In this document: in pieces, positions 26,230-33,857 of the stretch
How positions within the stretch are numbered: the first letter of the stretch is position 1
Layout: each line of letters starts with the position of its first letter
Assembly: GCA_030950085.1 (NCBI GenBank)
Contig: JAUZRW010000223.1
Location: 1 to 47,350 of the forward strand
Reading direction: 5' to 3'
Source: Anaerolineae bacterium
GTDB taxonomy: Bacteria; Chloroflexota; Anaerolineae; Aggregatilineales; Phototrophicaceae
DNA length: 47,350 nucleotides
Notes under the pieces: model-generated
The model's database searches: none
What the model saw: only the letters and a program-made list of their open reading frames with translations
Told to the model about the DNA's origin: nothing
Position numbers and translations under genes: made by a program

Positions 26230-26931
26230 TTAAGATTCATGCCCGACAAAGCGATAACCGACACCATACTCATTGTGAATATACGTCGGATTTTTGGCAT
26301 CAGGTTCAACCTTTCGGCGCAAATGTGAGACATAAATACGCGGGTAATGATGCTCACTTGTATACTCTGGACCCCATACAGTTTCCAATAATTGCTGGAA
26401 ACTCATCACATCACCGGGATTACGGATAAATGTCGCTAACAACTTGAACTCAGTCGGAGTCAAGCGAATGTCATTGCCGCCCACAGAAACACGCCGCGTT
26501 TTCAAATCAACAATGAGATAATCATCATCATAATGGGTAATGGTCTGCGTCGAATCTTCGGACAAACGCGCCCGTCGCAGCAAAGCCTTAATCCGTGCGT
26601 GGAATTCTATTTTGCCTAATGGCTTAATCATGTATTCGTCTGCGCCACGATTGAGTCCCTCAGCAATATCTTGTTCCGTCACCGCATGGGCTGTCATCAT
26701 CAAAATTGGCACATGCGAGATTTCCCGTATGCGTTCGCAGACTGTGAATCCATCCATCAACGGCAAGGCAACATCTAACACGACAAGGTCAGGCAATGTT
26801 TCTTGGAAAGTCTTCAAGCCATCTAAGCCATTTCTCGCTACCATGACATTGAAATTATGACGCTTCAAGTCAATTTGCAATAAGCGCGACAATTCTTCGT
26901 CATCTTCAATAATCAATATAGTTTGCGTCAT
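26230..26931 (-). CDS. OmpR/PhoB-type response regulator
   Basis: Seen: 233 residues. An N-terminal receiver domain (about 1-120) has the acidic pair IIEDDEE, the phosphate-accepting Asp53 in VVLDVALPLMDG, a switch Thr/Ser region (ILMMTAH) and the Lys of YMIKPLG. A C-terminal winged-helix DNA-binding domain (about 135-233) contains RRVSVGGNDIRLTPTEFKLL and the end VRTV-like HLRRKVEPD...GVGYRFVG pattern. Known: such proteins switch genes on or off after phosphorylation by a sensor histidine kinase. No histidine kinase lies beside it. It is divergent from the membrane glycosyltransferase gene across 165 bases, so it may control that gene, its own, or distant targets. Orphan status is seen; targets are inferred. 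Confidence 0.96.
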   Translation of the reverse strand: MTQTILIIEDDEELSRLLQIDLKRHNFNVMVARNGLDGLKTFQETLPDLVVLDVALPLMDGFTVCERIREISHVPILMMTAHAVTEQDIAEGLNRGADEYMIKPLGKIEFHARIKALLRRARLSEDSTQTITHYDDDYLIVDLKTRRVSVGGNDIRLTPTEFKLLATFIRNPGDVMSFQQLLETVWGPEYTSEHHYPRIYVSHLRRKVEPDAKNPTYIHNEYGVGYRFVGHES

Positions 26932-27097
26932 AAGTCAACTCTATCTGTCTATCATTAGCTGAATAATGTGTATTGTATCATTATCAGCATTATTGCGCGA
27001 CAGGCGACCTGTATACTAACTTTCATCTTGGTACAAAATTCAGGCTGTGCTATGCTGTTGCGGCTAATTTTAAGTCGAGTCTGGAATCGGGATATCT

Positions 27098-28717
27098 GTG
27101 CCATATCGTTCGCATGACAATCAACATCGTCATAATTCCCAACTCGGTGTTGGTGGGTCATTCTGGGGTCATAGTCCCCCTCCTATTTCAGAGCGCGTCC
27201 TTGACGCAATTCCCGGCTTTCTAGTTTGGTTTGCTCTAATATTTTCAATTATCTGCGCCATTTTCTTCCCTCGTTTCTTATTATTTTTGGCGACATTACT
27301 GACACTCTATTCTGCTGGACGCTTTCTCTTCGCAGCATATGCCAATCAACTTGGTTTGAAGCAAATTCGTCAGTGGGAAGCAAGAGATTGGCGCAAACAC
27401 TATGAAACACAGCGCAATAAACAGTCGTTAGAATGGGATGCCGTACAGCATGTGGTCATCATCCCAAATTACAATGAACCTATCGACATTCTGCGGCGCA
27501 CACTCGACAGTCTCAAGCAGCAGTGCGAAGCCGATACTCGCATGACAATTGTGTTGGCAATGGAAGCCGGAGAAGATGCTTGTGTTGAAAAAGCTGAGAC
27601 TCTGCAATCTGAATATGCCCAATACTTCAAGCACTTTCATTTTACAGTTCATCCGAGAGGCTTACCCGGCGAGATGCAATGCAAGTCCGCTAATGAAGCA
27701 TGGGCAGCACGTTGGATTAAGCGCAAATTGGTGGATAAACTGGGCTACACTATAGAGCATATTCTTGTAACGACAATGGATGCTGATACACAGTGGCATC
27801 CACAGCATTTTTTCGCATTAACGGCTCTTTTTGCCCTCAATGAGAATCGCCATCAACACTTTTGGCAAGCACCAATTCGCTATCATGGCAATATCTGGGA
27901 TATCAACCCCTTGCTGCGTATCATCAATGCTTATGCCACAGCCTTTGAACTCGCCTATCTCGCCGCGCCGCAATGGAAGGCAATGCCCATGTCGTCTTAC
28001 TCACTCAGCTTAAAACTGCTGCATGACAGTAATTATTGGGATGGTGATGTGATTGCCGACGAATGGCATATGTTCATCAAGGCATATTTTGTGCGTGGTG
28101 GTGATGTAGAAGTCGAAAAAGTGATGTTGCCGTTTTTAGCAGATGCGACAACGGGCAAAAGTCTAGTTGAAGAAATGCGCGAAAAATATCTACAAACGCT
28201 GCGTCATGCGTGGGGCAGCAAAGAAATTGGCTATATGATGGGCAAAATACTCGACCATCCCGAAGTACCCCGTCGTCCGGCACTACGGATGTTGTTGCGC
28301 GTGTCACACGACATTTTACTAGCGGGTGCCGGATGGGTCATTCTAACAGTTGGGTCACAATTGCCTGTGATACTGCATCCAGAAATCGCGCCGTTCAACC
28401 CCCTTGATATTACCGCCAATCCATCGAATGCAGCATCTATTATCGGCACAGGACTACTCGCAAGCCCACTTTGGCTCGCCTTGACAGCCGCCATTCTCAT
28501 TACTGTATTATTGGCAATAGTATTTTGGTTTCAAGATGTACAGGTACGCCCACCTCGTACTCATCCGCAAACGATGACAGAGCGCCTATGGACTCTGCTT
28601 AGCTTCCCGTTGATGCCTCTATTGATGCTAATTGTGCTGGCAATTCCTGTCATTCAGGCACAGACTCGTTTACTGCTCGGAAAACCCCTAAAATTCCGCG
28701 TTAGTAAAAAGGTCTAA
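27098..28717 (+). CDS. Membrane glycosyltransferase, family 2-like
   Basis: Seen: 539 residues from a GTG start. Two N-terminal membrane helices (about residues 37-85), a cytoplasmic GT-A-type domain (about 115-385) and about four C-terminal membrane helices (about 395-525). In the catalytic part: VVIIPNYNEP (start of the fold), TTMDADTQWHP (DxD-type acidic motif), ADEWHMFIK (catalytic acid region) and QTLRHAWGSKEIG, resembling the Q..RW motif of processive synthases. Known: such enzymes build or transfer polysaccharide across the membrane from nucleotide sugars. No partner synthase subunits, exporter or second glycosyltransferase lie nearby, so the product is unknown. It is divergent from the OmpR-type regulator, a possible controller. 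Confidence 0.9.
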   Translation: MPYRSHDNQHRHNSQLGVGGSFWGHSPPPISERVLDAIPGFLVWFALIFSIICAIFFPRFLLFLATLLTLYSAGRFLFAAYANQLGLKQIRQWEARDWRKHYETQRNKQSLEWDAVQHVVIIPNYNEPIDILRRTLDSLKQQCEADTRMTIVLAMEAGEDACVEKAETLQSEYAQYFKHFHFTVHPRGLPGEMQCKSANEAWAARWIKRKLVDKLGYTIEHILVTTMDADTQWHPQHFFALTALFALNENRHQHFWQAPIRYHGNIWDINPLLRIINAYATAFELAYLAAPQWKAMPMSSYSLSLKLLHDSNYWDGDVIADEWHMFIKAYFVRGGDVEVEKVMLPFLADATTGKSLVEEMREKYLQTLRHAWGSKEIGYMMGKILDHPEVPRRPALRMLLRVSHDILLAGAGWVILTVGSQLPVILHPEIAPFNPLDITANPSNAASIIGTGLLASPLWLALTAAILITVLLAIVFWFQDVQVRPPRTHPQTMTERLWTLLSFPLMPLLMLIVLAIPVIQAQTRLLLGKPLKFRVSKKV

Positions 28718-28765
28718 CAAAATACCCTAGTTTCAGACCTGTATTTTGCTATGATTAACACATTA

Positions 28766-28805
28766 CGTCGGGATGACGTTTTATCGAGAATGCGTCGGGA
28801 TGACG
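28766..28805 (+). repeat. Two 13-base direct repeats before the rluB-type gene
   Basis: CGTCGGGATGACG occurs at 28766-28778 and 28793-28805, exactly 27 bases apart, each with an internal CGTC...GACG dyad. The second copy ends 16 bases before the ATG. The spacing suits an operator pair, but similar short sequences also occur as dispersed genomic repeats. Confidence 0.65.
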
Positions 28806-28821
28806 CAGAAGGAAAATTAAC

Positions 28822-29616
28822 ATGGCACAAGAACGTGTACAAAAATTGATGGCACGCGCTAACATCGCCTCGCGCCGCAAAAGTGAGGAAATCATTGAAG
28901 CAGGGCGTGTCACCGTGAATGGCAAAATTATCTCACTTGGCGACAAAGCCGACCCACAAACAGACACCATCGTTGTGGATGGAGAGCGCCTCAAACTCAA
29001 GAATATCGAGAATCGCTACTATGTCTTCCATAAACCGAGCAATGTCTTGTCTACGAATAAAGCACCGGATGGCGATAATCGTCCGACTGTGCGCGAATTG
29101 CTTCCGATAGACGGTCATTTATTCAGTATCGGACGCTTAGATGCCCAAAGTGAAGGGTTGATGGTCTTGACCAATGATGGTGATATAACCAATAAGCTAT
29201 CACATCCGCGTTATGAACATACCAAAACTTACAAAGTGACGGTTTATGGTAAACCCACAGCCGAAACACTTGTCAAATGGGAAAATGGCATTTGGCTGGA
29301 TGGCACACGAACAGCACCCTGTTTTATCCGTGTGTTGGAAGAAAATCCCGAAACGACCATCTTGCGTATCATCATGATTGAGGGGCGTAGAAGACAAATT
29401 CGGCGCGTGGCTGCAATACTTGACCATCCCGTGAAAAAACTCGTTCGTACTCATATCGGACAACTTGGACTAGGCACACTACGACGTGGCGCTTGGTATC
29501 GCCTTGATGATGATGAAGTAAAAGCGATGCTCGTTCCGGCTGAAGAAGTAAAATTCATCCGTCGCAAGAACAAGAAATTTCATGGACGCACACGCTTTGA
29601 AGAAGGCGACCAGTAA
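28822..29616 (+). CDS. rluB: Pseudouridine synthase, RsuA/RluB family
   Basis: Known: this family converts specific uridines in ribosomal RNA to pseudouridine; RluB acts on 23S rRNA and RsuA on 16S. Seen: an S4 RNA-binding domain at about residues 3-60 (RVQKLMARANIASRRKSEEII...VTVNG) and a catalytic domain with the motif GRLDAQSEGLMVLTNDGD, whose Asp107 is the catalytic residue. Later signatures are YKVTVYGKP and GRRRQIRR. The protein is 264 residues, normal length, with a basic tail. The site AAGGAAA precedes the ATG at 28822. It ends just before a dispersed palindrome. The family is certain; RluB rather than RsuA or RluE is a best guess. Confidence 0.93.
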   Translation: MAQERVQKLMARANIASRRKSEEIIEAGRVTVNGKIISLGDKADPQTDTIVVDGERLKLKNIENRYYVFHKPSNVLSTNKAPDGDNRPTVRELLPIDGHLFSIGRLDAQSEGLMVLTNDGDITNKLSHPRYEHTKTYKVTVYGKPTAETLVKWENGIWLDGTRTAPCFIRVLEENPETTILRIIMIEGRRRQIRRVAAILDHPVKKLVRTHIGQLGLGTLRRGAWYRLDDDEVKAMLVPAEEVKFIRRKNKKFHGRTRFEEGDQ

Positions 29617-29630
29617 AAATCTATACAACT

Positions 29631-29656
29631 GTAGGGGCGAACCCGCGTGTTCGCCC
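29631..29656. repeat. GTAGGGGCG palindrome (dispersed repeat, copy d)
   Basis: GTAGGGGCGAAC and GTTCGCCC face each other around a short loop, 14 bases after the rluB-type stop and before the acyltransferase gene. The right arm lacks the final CTAC seen in copy a, so this copy has decayed. Confidence 0.72.
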
Positions 29657-29702
29657 GTTGCACTACGCATAATAAACACATCACAGGAGTCACACGCGCA
29701 AC

Positions 29703-30428
29703 ATGAGCGATGCCGTAGCAGATTTTGTCGCCCGACAACCGCAAATCAACAAACGGCGACGAATCCTGCGCCCGATGTTACGCGCCGTCGGGAGTCTGGT
29801 CTGCAAAGTGGAAGTCACGGGATTAGAGCATGTACCAGATTGTCAGACTCCGACTATCTTGATGATGAACCACATTTCGACCATTGACCCGATTGTTTTC
29901 ACTGCCATCATCGAAAACCGCTATGTGATTTCGATGGCAAAAGCTGAAACACTGGAAAATTGGTTTTTGCGGCGGATTGTACAGTTGTGGGGAAATTTTG
30001 TGATTCGACGTGGCGAAGTTGACCGTGAGGCACTCAATAATGCGATTGATTTGCTCAAGAATCAGCAACTTGTCTTGATAGCACCGGAAGGCACACGCAA
30101 TCCAGAGGGACTCGAAGCTGCCTATAGTGGAATCGCTTATATCGCCCATAAAAGCAATGCAATTATATTGCCCGCAGCGATTAGTGGCGCACAAGATTGG
30201 AGCAAACGCCTGACACGCTTCAAACGCGCTTATGCACGAGTCAATATCGGGCGACCTTTCCGTTTTCGCTTACCAGAGGGCAAACGCCTGACGCGCCCGA
30301 TACGCGAACAGATGACACAAGAGGCAATGTACCAACTCGCCACCGCCTTCCCTGATGAGTACGCTACCCTGCGCGGAGTTTATAGCGACCTGAGCCAAGC
30401 CACGACGGATTATCTTGAATTTGTTTGA
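29703..30428 (+). CDS. 1-acyl-glycerol-3-phosphate acyltransferase (PlsC family)
   Basis: Known: PlsC-type enzymes add the second fatty acid to lysophosphatidic acid in phospholipid synthesis, at the inner membrane face. Seen: the catalytic motif NHISTID (His57, Asp62) and the substrate-binding motif APEGTRNPEG are intact and correctly spaced; the 241-residue length is typical. The N-terminal 40 residues are basic and amphipathic rather than a clear membrane helix. It starts with AGGAG about ten bases upstream of the ATG. Downstream is a long AT-rich gap, so this is probably the last gene of its unit. Some relatives acylate other lipids, so the precise acceptor is not certain. Confidence 0.94.
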   Translation: MSDAVADFVARQPQINKRRRILRPMLRAVGSLVCKVEVTGLEHVPDCQTPTILMMNHISTIDPIVFTAIIENRYVISMAKAETLENWFLRRIVQLWGNFVIRRGEVDREALNNAIDLLKNQQLVLIAPEGTRNPEGLEAAYSGIAYIAHKSNAIILPAAISGAQDWSKRLTRFKRAYARVNIGRPFRFRLPEGKRLTRPIREQMTQEAMYQLATAFPDEYATLRGVYSDLSQATTDYLEFV

Positions 30429-30807
30429 AGAATGATATGATTTGAAGTATCTATCCAATGTCCGAGTCACAAGATCCATCTGTCTGAAGAAGTCTCAAGG
30501 GTCATAATAGATACAATTGATAGTCTGATAGAATAATTGTTTGTCTAAATAGGTGTGAATAATTACTAGCCTCTTTTAGCTCTGCACATTGAATTACTTT
30601 TAGCATATATCACATCTTTAACTTTATTTAGGCACAATTGGATAGAGGCGATTTTTCGTGTTTTTTCAGTAATATTTGTATCTATTCAGAATGATAAATG
30701 ACATGGCATATGAAGTACGTTTGTCACTACTATAAGATTTCTAACAGAGATATTATGATAATATCAGTGAGAATGCAATTATATAAACTGGCAAATGGAG
30801 GACTGTT
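30429..30807. other. AT-rich intergenic region without genes
   Basis: This 379-base stretch is clearly richer in A and T than its neighbours and has no plausible reading frame on either strand. It ends with a strong ribosome-binding site (GGAGG) before the DUF6232 gene at 30808. The composition shift with the following gene suggests acquired DNA, but no repeats or att-like ends were seen. Confidence 0.5.
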
Positions 30808-31188
30808 ATGTCGGAAAAAATACTCTACGAAGATTCAAATATTGTGATAACAAATAAACGAGTATCTGTGAGCGGAGAGACATATCCTGTCAAACAAATT
30901 GCCTCTGTTGGCGTTTATTCAACTAAAGATGATCCGATGGTTTCAACGGAGAATAATAGCGGTTTGCCCGGTGTAATATTCTTTTCTGCGCTAGTGAGTG
31001 GAGTTGCAGGGTCTATGTCAACAGCGTCTATAGGTTGGCTCGTTTTTTTTGTGTTGGTAGGTGGATTTATATTCTATAGTGTTAGTATTAAACCTGTATT
31101 TCATTTACAACTAAGTGTGTCTTCAAAAGAAGTAAACATACTGAGTTCTACTGACAAGGGTATATTCAAACCGTTCATGATTGGATAA
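30808..31188 (+). CDS. DUF6232-type membrane protein
   Basis: Seen: 126 residues. The N-terminus (ILYEDSNIVITNKRVSVSGETYPVKQIASV) has the beta-strand pattern of the DUF6232 family, in which a short soluble domain precedes two membrane helices. The helices here are at about residues 50-68 (GVIFFSALVSGVAGS) and 73-92 (IGWLVFFVLVGGFIFYSV), followed by a beta-rich tail. Known: no function has been established for this family; members are often small proteins beside variable genes. A strong GGAGG site is eight bases before the ATG. The gene is AT-rich like the spacer before it and unlike plsC or glmS, a possible sign of transfer. Confidence 0.75.
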   Translation: MSEKILYEDSNIVITNKRVSVSGETYPVKQIASVGVYSTKDDPMVSTENNSGLPGVIFFSALVSGVAGSMSTASIGWLVFFVLVGGFIFYSVSIKPVFHLQLSVSSKEVNILSSTDKGIFKPFMIG

Positions 31189-31480
31189 ATGAATCAGTCA
31201 TTAATTCCTGAAAAGGTATTTATTCAGCTATCCGTGATAAATGCCTAGCGCAAAGGCACGAAGATGCAAAGACGCAAAGGGTTTTGAACTGGAATCTCTA
31301 TGTTCTCGGTGTCCTCTGTGGTTCAAATTATTCTGAGTTCATGGATAGGCGAACTATTACAACAAACGCGACAGGTCACATCCCTACAGTTCAGAAAGTT
31401 TTGTAGGGATGGCGTACATACCGCCCGTGTTTTTCACAGCTTACTTGTTGGTCTTTTTTGTCAAAATCTCGCTACATGGC
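31189..31480. other. Intergenic region with degenerate dispersed repeats
   Basis: No gene seen. It holds a purine-rich repeat CAAAGGCACGAAGATGCAAA at about 31250-31269 (continuing GACGCAAAGG), then a TGTTCTCGGTGTCCTCTGTG segment near 31301, and an imperfect GTAGGG...CCGCCC palindrome at 31403-31426. CATCCCTACAG at 31379-31389 mirrors the latter. These look like worn dispersed elements and not coding sequence. Confidence 0.5.
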
Positions 31481-31509
31481 TTGCCATTTGTAAGATTTCG
31501 CTATATAGT
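31481..31509 (+). promoter_or_regulatory. Predicted promoter of the glmS transcript
   Basis: TTGCCA (31481-31486) and TATAGT (31504-31509) are separated by 17 bases, matching a housekeeping sigma-factor promoter. Transcription would start near 31516, leaving roughly 50 bases before the ribozyme cleavage site. The position is right for the glmS leader. Confidence 0.6.
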
Positions 31510-31559
31510 GCAATTTAACGTCTATCAACTATAAAAGGATGCTCATTCGTAAGCGGAGG

Positions 31560-31776
31560 AAACAGATAAGCGCCTGAACCTATGAACTAGGTTGACGAGG
31601 TGACGGTTCTCCTGAGCAATCAGGAGCTAACCCGTAAACTTACGGGGAAAATCGAGACATCGGCGGATGCCGTCAGGGTGACAATCCACAACCCTTCTGT
31701 AAAATATTTCCTCCACAAAAACCGAAGTTTCCTGTCAAAGTCGTTTCGTGACAAGCGCCACAAAGCAGGTGACAGG
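31560..31776 (+). promoter_or_regulatory. glmS ribozyme (glucosamine-6-phosphate-activated self-cleaving riboswitch)
   Basis: Known: this RNA cuts itself when glucosamine-6-phosphate binds, and the cut mRNA is degraded, closing a feedback loop on GlmS. Seen: the cleavage-site and core sequence GCGCCTGAACC begins at 31570 (cut expected between 31569 and 31570). AACCTA/TAGGTT forms P2a, followed by the conserved TTGACGAGG. TGACGG (31601) pairs with CCGTCA (31670) as P3, which encloses two extra perfect hairpins (CTCCTGA/TCAGGAG and CCCGTAA/TTACGGG). The signature ATCGGCGGATGCC follows. AGGGT/ACCCT forms P4 and CCTGTC/GACAGG a distal stem. It lies 98 bases before glmS. The ligand and mechanism are inferred from these matches and the gene it precedes. 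Confidence 0.95.
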
Positions 31777-31874
31777 TGGATACCACAATTTACTCAAATC
31801 TATCGCCTTGCTTACCTGATTCACAGTTTATGATGCGGTTCGCAAGTCTGATTTACATCACAAGGAGCAATTTC

Positions 31875-33716
31875 ATGTGTGGTATTGTTGCTTATATTGG
31901 CGCACAAGCGGCAACTTCAATTATTCTCGATGGCTTGCAAAAACTAGAATATCGCGGCTATGATTCCGCCGGAGTCGCCGTGCTACAAAATGGCGCTATT
32001 ACGATGCGCCGCGCTGTCGGCAAACTCCATAACCTGAGTCATTGTGTCGATGAATCCCCGATTAATGGACACATCGGCATCGGTCATACTCGTTGGGCAA
32101 CACACGGCAAACCTGTTGAACACAATGCCCATCCACATATCAGCATGGGCGGCGATTATGTGGTCGTTCATAATGGCATTGTCGAAAATTACCTCGAATT
32201 GCGCGACGAACTCAAGGCAGAAGGGGTCGAATTTCAGTCTGAGACGGATAGCGAAGTGATTGTGCAACTGATAGAACGGCTGGCAGGCAGTGGTCTCAGT
32301 ATGGAAGAGGCTACTCGTCAGACAGTGAAGCAATTACGCGGCGCACATGGTATCGTTGTCATGAGTCGCAAAGAGCCAAATACCCTCATAGCGGTACGAA
32401 TTGGCAATGCCGGCGGTGTCGTACTGGGAATCGGCAGTGATGAGATGTTCATTGCCAGTGATATTCCGGCTATTCACATGCACACTCGCAATATGGTTTT
32501 CCTCGAAAGTCGGCAGATGGCGATTATCAACGCCGACGGCTACACCGTAAAAAATATACAAGGCGATGCCCTAGAAGTCGAAATCCACCATATCCCCTAT
32601 GACCCCGTGAGTGCGGTTAAAGGCGAGTACAAACACTTCATGCAGAAAGAAATTTTCGAGCAGCCGCGCAGCCTCACGGATACGATTCGCGGACGGATTG
32701 ATTTTGACCATTTGGATATCGACTTGCCGGAATTAAATCTAACAGAAGAGCTTGCCAAACGCCTGACGCGCATGGTGACTGTCGCTTGTGGCACGAGTTA
32801 TTATAGCGGCTTAGTCGGCAAATATTTCATTGAACACATGGCACGTCTCCATGTGGAAGTCGATTATGGCAGTGAATATCGCTATCGTGACCCCCTCATT
32901 GATGAAAATACGGCACTGCTTGCCATCACCCAAAGCGGCGAAACTGTGGATACGCTGGCGGCTGTTGAAGAAACGCGTGAAAAAAATGCCGTCGTTTGGA
33001 GTATCGTCAATGCGATAGGCAGTCAGGCAATGCGCGTTGTCGATGGCTATATTGCGATGAATGCGGGACCCGAAATCGGCGTGGCATCTACCAAAGCCTT
33101 CACAACTAGCATTGTTGACCAATATTTACTGGCGCTGCAATTGGGCAAATTACGCGGCACACTATCAGAAGCACAACGGCAGCAATATGTCCGCGATATC
33201 ATCCACATTCCTGATTTAGTGGGGCAAGTCCTCGAATTAGATGCTGACATTCACAAACTCGCCAGTGAGTTCTATAAATTTACAGATTTTCTCTATCTAG
33301 GACGCGGTATCAACTACCCGATTGCCTTAGAAGGCGCGTTAAAACTGAAAGAAATTAGCTATATTCATGCCGAAGGGTATCCCGCAGGTGAGATGAAACA
33401 CGGACCCATTGCCCTCATTGATGAGCAAATGCCTGTGCTTGCGATTGCCCTCCAAGATAATTTGTACGAGAAGATGATTAGTCAGATTGAACAGGCTAAG
33501 GCACGCAACGGCATCGTTATTGCTCTCGCAACAGAAGGCGACGACTTCATTCAGAGCAAAGCCGACCATGTGATTTATATGCCAGAAGTCCCCTACTTGC
33601 TCAGTCCGATAGCGAGTGTGATTCCATTGCAATTACTCGCTTATCATATCGCAGCCTTACGCGGTGCTGATGTTGACCAACCGCGTAATCTCGCCAAAAG
33701 TGTCACAGTAGAATAA
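31875..33716 (+). CDS. glmS: Glutamine--fructose-6-phosphate aminotransferase (isomerizing)
   Basis: Known: GlmS makes glucosamine-6-phosphate from fructose-6-phosphate and glutamine, the first step to UDP-GlcNAc and the cell wall. Seen: the start is fixed at 31875 because the mature enzyme needs Cys at position 2 (MCGIVAYIG); AAGGAG lies eight bases before it. A glutaminase domain (about 1-240; RGYDSAGVA, GHTRWATHG, HNGIVEN) is followed by two SIS sugar-isomerase domains (about 280-613; CGTSYYSG, ITQSGETVDTL, EIGVASTKAFT, GYPAGEMKHGPIALID). The end PRNLAKSVTVE is the usual C-terminal active-site tail. 613 residues, full length. Expression is predicted to be controlled by the ribozyme upstream. 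Confidence 0.98.
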   Translation: MCGIVAYIGAQAATSIILDGLQKLEYRGYDSAGVAVLQNGAITMRRAVGKLHNLSHCVDESPINGHIGIGHTRWATHGKPVEHNAHPHISMGGDYVVVHNGIVENYLELRDELKAEGVEFQSETDSEVIVQLIERLAGSGLSMEEATRQTVKQLRGAHGIVVMSRKEPNTLIAVRIGNAGGVVLGIGSDEMFIASDIPAIHMHTRNMVFLESRQMAIINADGYTVKNIQGDALEVEIHHIPYDPVSAVKGEYKHFMQKEIFEQPRSLTDTIRGRIDFDHLDIDLPELNLTEELAKRLTRMVTVACGTSYYSGLVGKYFIEHMARLHVEVDYGSEYRYRDPLIDENTALLAITQSGETVDTLAAVEETREKNAVVWSIVNAIGSQAMRVVDGYIAMNAGPEIGVASTKAFTTSIVDQYLLALQLGKLRGTLSEAQRQQYVRDIIHIPDLVGQVLELDADIHKLASEFYKFTDFLYLGRGINYPIALEGALKLKEISYIHAEGYPAGEMKHGPIALIDEQMPVLAIALQDNLYEKMISQIEQAKARNGIVIALATEGDDFIQSKADHVIYMPEVPYLLSPIASVIPLQLLAYHIAALRGADVDQPRNLAKSVTVE

Positions 33717-33724
33717 TCACGATT

Positions 33725-33756
33725 GGGGCGTAGTCGATTGCTGCGCCTCATTTCGC
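33725..33756 (+). terminator. Possible terminator of glmS
   Basis: GGGGCGTAG (33725-33733) and CTGCGCCTC (33741-33749) form a nine-base-pair stem (two G-T pairs), nine bases after the stop, followed by ATTTCG. The T-run is weak, and the sequence also resembles a decayed copy of the dispersed palindrome. Confidence 0.5.
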
Positions 33757-33857
33757 TACAAGCACTTTGTAGCAGTATGACACCTAAATTCGTCCAAAAT
33801 CTCAGAATAGAGTACCATAGATTAAGTCGATAATAGAATCATTTAGAAAGTTGTTTA

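Noticed and set aside
31600-31833. Plus-strand frame of 77 codons inside the glmS leader
   Set aside because: The region is a structured RNA; every segment fits ribozyme helices, and the frame has no start signal.
31776-31874. Extended start for glmS at 31776
   Set aside because: The enzyme needs Cys right after the initiator Met, and AAGGAG sits before the ATG at 31875.
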